The notes below the pieces were generated by a model. The model was not told the DNA's origin. It worked only from the letters and a program-made list of their open reading frames with translations, and did no database searches. A program made the translations under genes and the position numbers. A DNA stretch of 64,000 nucleotides from Pelagomonas calceolata (Eukaryota > Sar > Pelagophyceae > Pelagomonadales > Pelagomonadaceae): positions 2,728,001 to 2,792,000 of the forward strand of contig CAKKNE010000006.1 of the NCBI GenBank assembly GCA_918797485.1, given 5' to 3'. Below are positions 63,214 through 64,000 of the stretch, in pieces (the stretch's first letter is position 1; the number at the start of each line of letters is the position of its first letter).

Positions 63214-64000
63214 CTACTTATCCCAGCTTGGCGCCGCCGGGAACGCGGCCTTGAAGGACGGGTGGCCGACGCCGAAGCCCATCGGGATCGCGTCGTCGTC
63301 GTCGTCTCCGCGTCGCCGGGCGTCGGGATACCGAATCTCCCGCGCGGCCGGATCCCAGCGGCCCCAGTACCTTCGGGAGGCGATGTCGTGGAAGACGTAA
63401 CGACGCTCGTCCGCGGGCACGGGCACGGTCCCGACGCCCGGCGCGTGGACCTCGGTCGCCTGCCCGACGTAGGCTGCCCACCAGCTGTACGTGGACTCAG
63501 TGACGACGAGCCGCGTCGCCCGCGCGAGGTACGCAAAGTCCGCCTCAACGGATCGGCCCCGGCCGTCGCCGCGAATCCTTGGCGAGACGACCTGAGTGGA
63601 ATTCAACACTGAGATGGTCACGCCATCGAGCAGACGTCGCGTCTTGAGATTCCGCACGGGAGACGACCGTCGCGTTGAGGTGCTTGACCAGATCCCGGAC
63701 GACGCCCGGCCGCGCGGCGTCGCACGCGGCGCAGACCTTGACCCGTCCCCGCCAGTTGTCCAACCGCGCGAAGACGTGTCTAAAATAATTCTCGTACGTG
63801 TAGAGCTTGTAGTGGTTCTGCGTCTTACATAAACGCACGTGAATAATCACGTCCGTCTTTCTTGGACTCTCGGAAAGTTCTAAATCACGGAGCCGGAAAT
63901 GGGATCGCAACGGAGACCCGAGGCCCCGATACAGCGCGTAGTGCTGCCAGTAGCCCAGCGTCTTTAAACATGTAAAGTGGTCGCGGTTCAGGGCCCGCCG
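63214..64000 (-). CDS. GT11/alpha-1,2-fucosyltransferase-like protein, 5' partial, two exons
   Basis: Exon 1 runs from the window edge (64000) to 63668 and exon 2 from 63591 to 63214. The spliced frame reads LGYWQHYALYRGLG...TDVIIHVRL, then DLVKHLNAT-VVSPRIRGDG and DFAYLARATRLVVTESTYSWWAAYVGQ. The DVxxHxRL strand and the DFxxLxxxxxxxxxxSTxSWWAAY block are typical of GT11 fucosyltransferases using GDP-fucose. The N-terminus, with any membrane anchor, is outside the window. The C-terminal part (RYWGRWDPAAREIRYPDARRRGDDDDD) is charged and of unknown role. Confidence 0.68.
63592..63667 (-). mobile_element. Introner element with perfect 8-bp target duplication
   Basis: GTCGTCTC occurs at the donor side (63667-63660, minus sense) and again at the start of the next exon (63591-63584). 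The element ends read CCGTGCGGAATCTCAA and TTGAATTCCACTCAG, imperfect inverted repeats of the same family as at 56.3 kb. Positions 63619-63643 match 56351-56375 of the other introner at 24 of 25 bases. The intron is 76 nt; removal restores the frame. Confidence 0.8.

Noticed and set aside
1-64000. tRNA and rRNA genes
   Set aside because: No TTCGA-type T-loop with a matching acceptor stem and no rRNA-like sequence was noticed in the intergenic regions; a covariance-model search was not possible here.

Overview
The window is nuclear DNA of a unicellular eukaryotic alga with a compact, GC-rich genome. The evidence is spliceosomal introns, bipartite signal/transit-like N-termini, delta-tubulin, a SUMO E1 subunit, a protein-only RNase P and mitochondrial complex I and Fe-S assembly proteins. 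Short introns with terminal inverted repeats and 8-bp target duplications (introner elements) fit a pelagophyte stramenopile such as an Aureococcus/Pelagomonas relative. That assignment is an inference; no rRNA or other marker gene is present.

Layout. About 39 genes are packed on both strands, mostly alternating head-to-head and tail-to-tail. Convergent partners are separated by 3 to 40 bp, and one pair overlaps by 3 bp at the stop codons. From left to right: an unknown partial gene, a Golgi-type sulfotransferase, a lipase, two polytopic membrane proteins, a membrane kinase-PP2C fusion, a plastid Rossmann protein, a JmjC-TPR protein, a second sulfotransferase and a methionine aminopeptidase (1-17 kb); five tandem paralogues of an unrecognised Cys-rich multi-pass membrane protein (17-24 kb); Tudor-like, coiled-coil, MYND/RING-CH/TPR, proline-rich and armadillo-repeat proteins (24.5-38.5 kb); a rearranged MYND-family remnant, NDUFA12, PRORP, PhyH, delta-tubulin and Sec14 (38.6-46.2 kb); a mosaic ectodomain/ankyrin membrane protein, an MFS transporter, SAE1 and an IQ protein (46.6-54.8 kb); a type II glycosyltransferase-like protein, a GPALPP1-like protein, a 3R-Myb, a vWA-Hint protein, ISCA1 and a fucosyltransferase-like partial gene (55-64 kb).

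Two layers of non-coding structure stand out. First, a palindromic element (half sites GCTAGTGT and ACGCTAGC around a CTTACAG-like core) occurs about 14 times, always in 5' intergenic DNA and most often between divergent genes; it looks like a shared, possibly bidirectional, promoter element. Second, at least five of about nine introns have introner hallmarks. The clearest, in the gene at 55.3 kb, has perfect 15-bp inverted termini and a perfect 8-bp target duplication. Another interrupts only one of the five tandem paralogues, apparently with a GC-AG boundary. Unrelated introns share a hairpin core (CGCCATCGA/TCGATGGCG) that also occurs outside genes.

The genes do not form one pathway. They are mostly housekeeping, ciliary/cytoskeletal, secretory/glycosylation and signalling functions. 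Splice sites were inferred by eye from reading frame, homology and splice signals; no transcript evidence was available.
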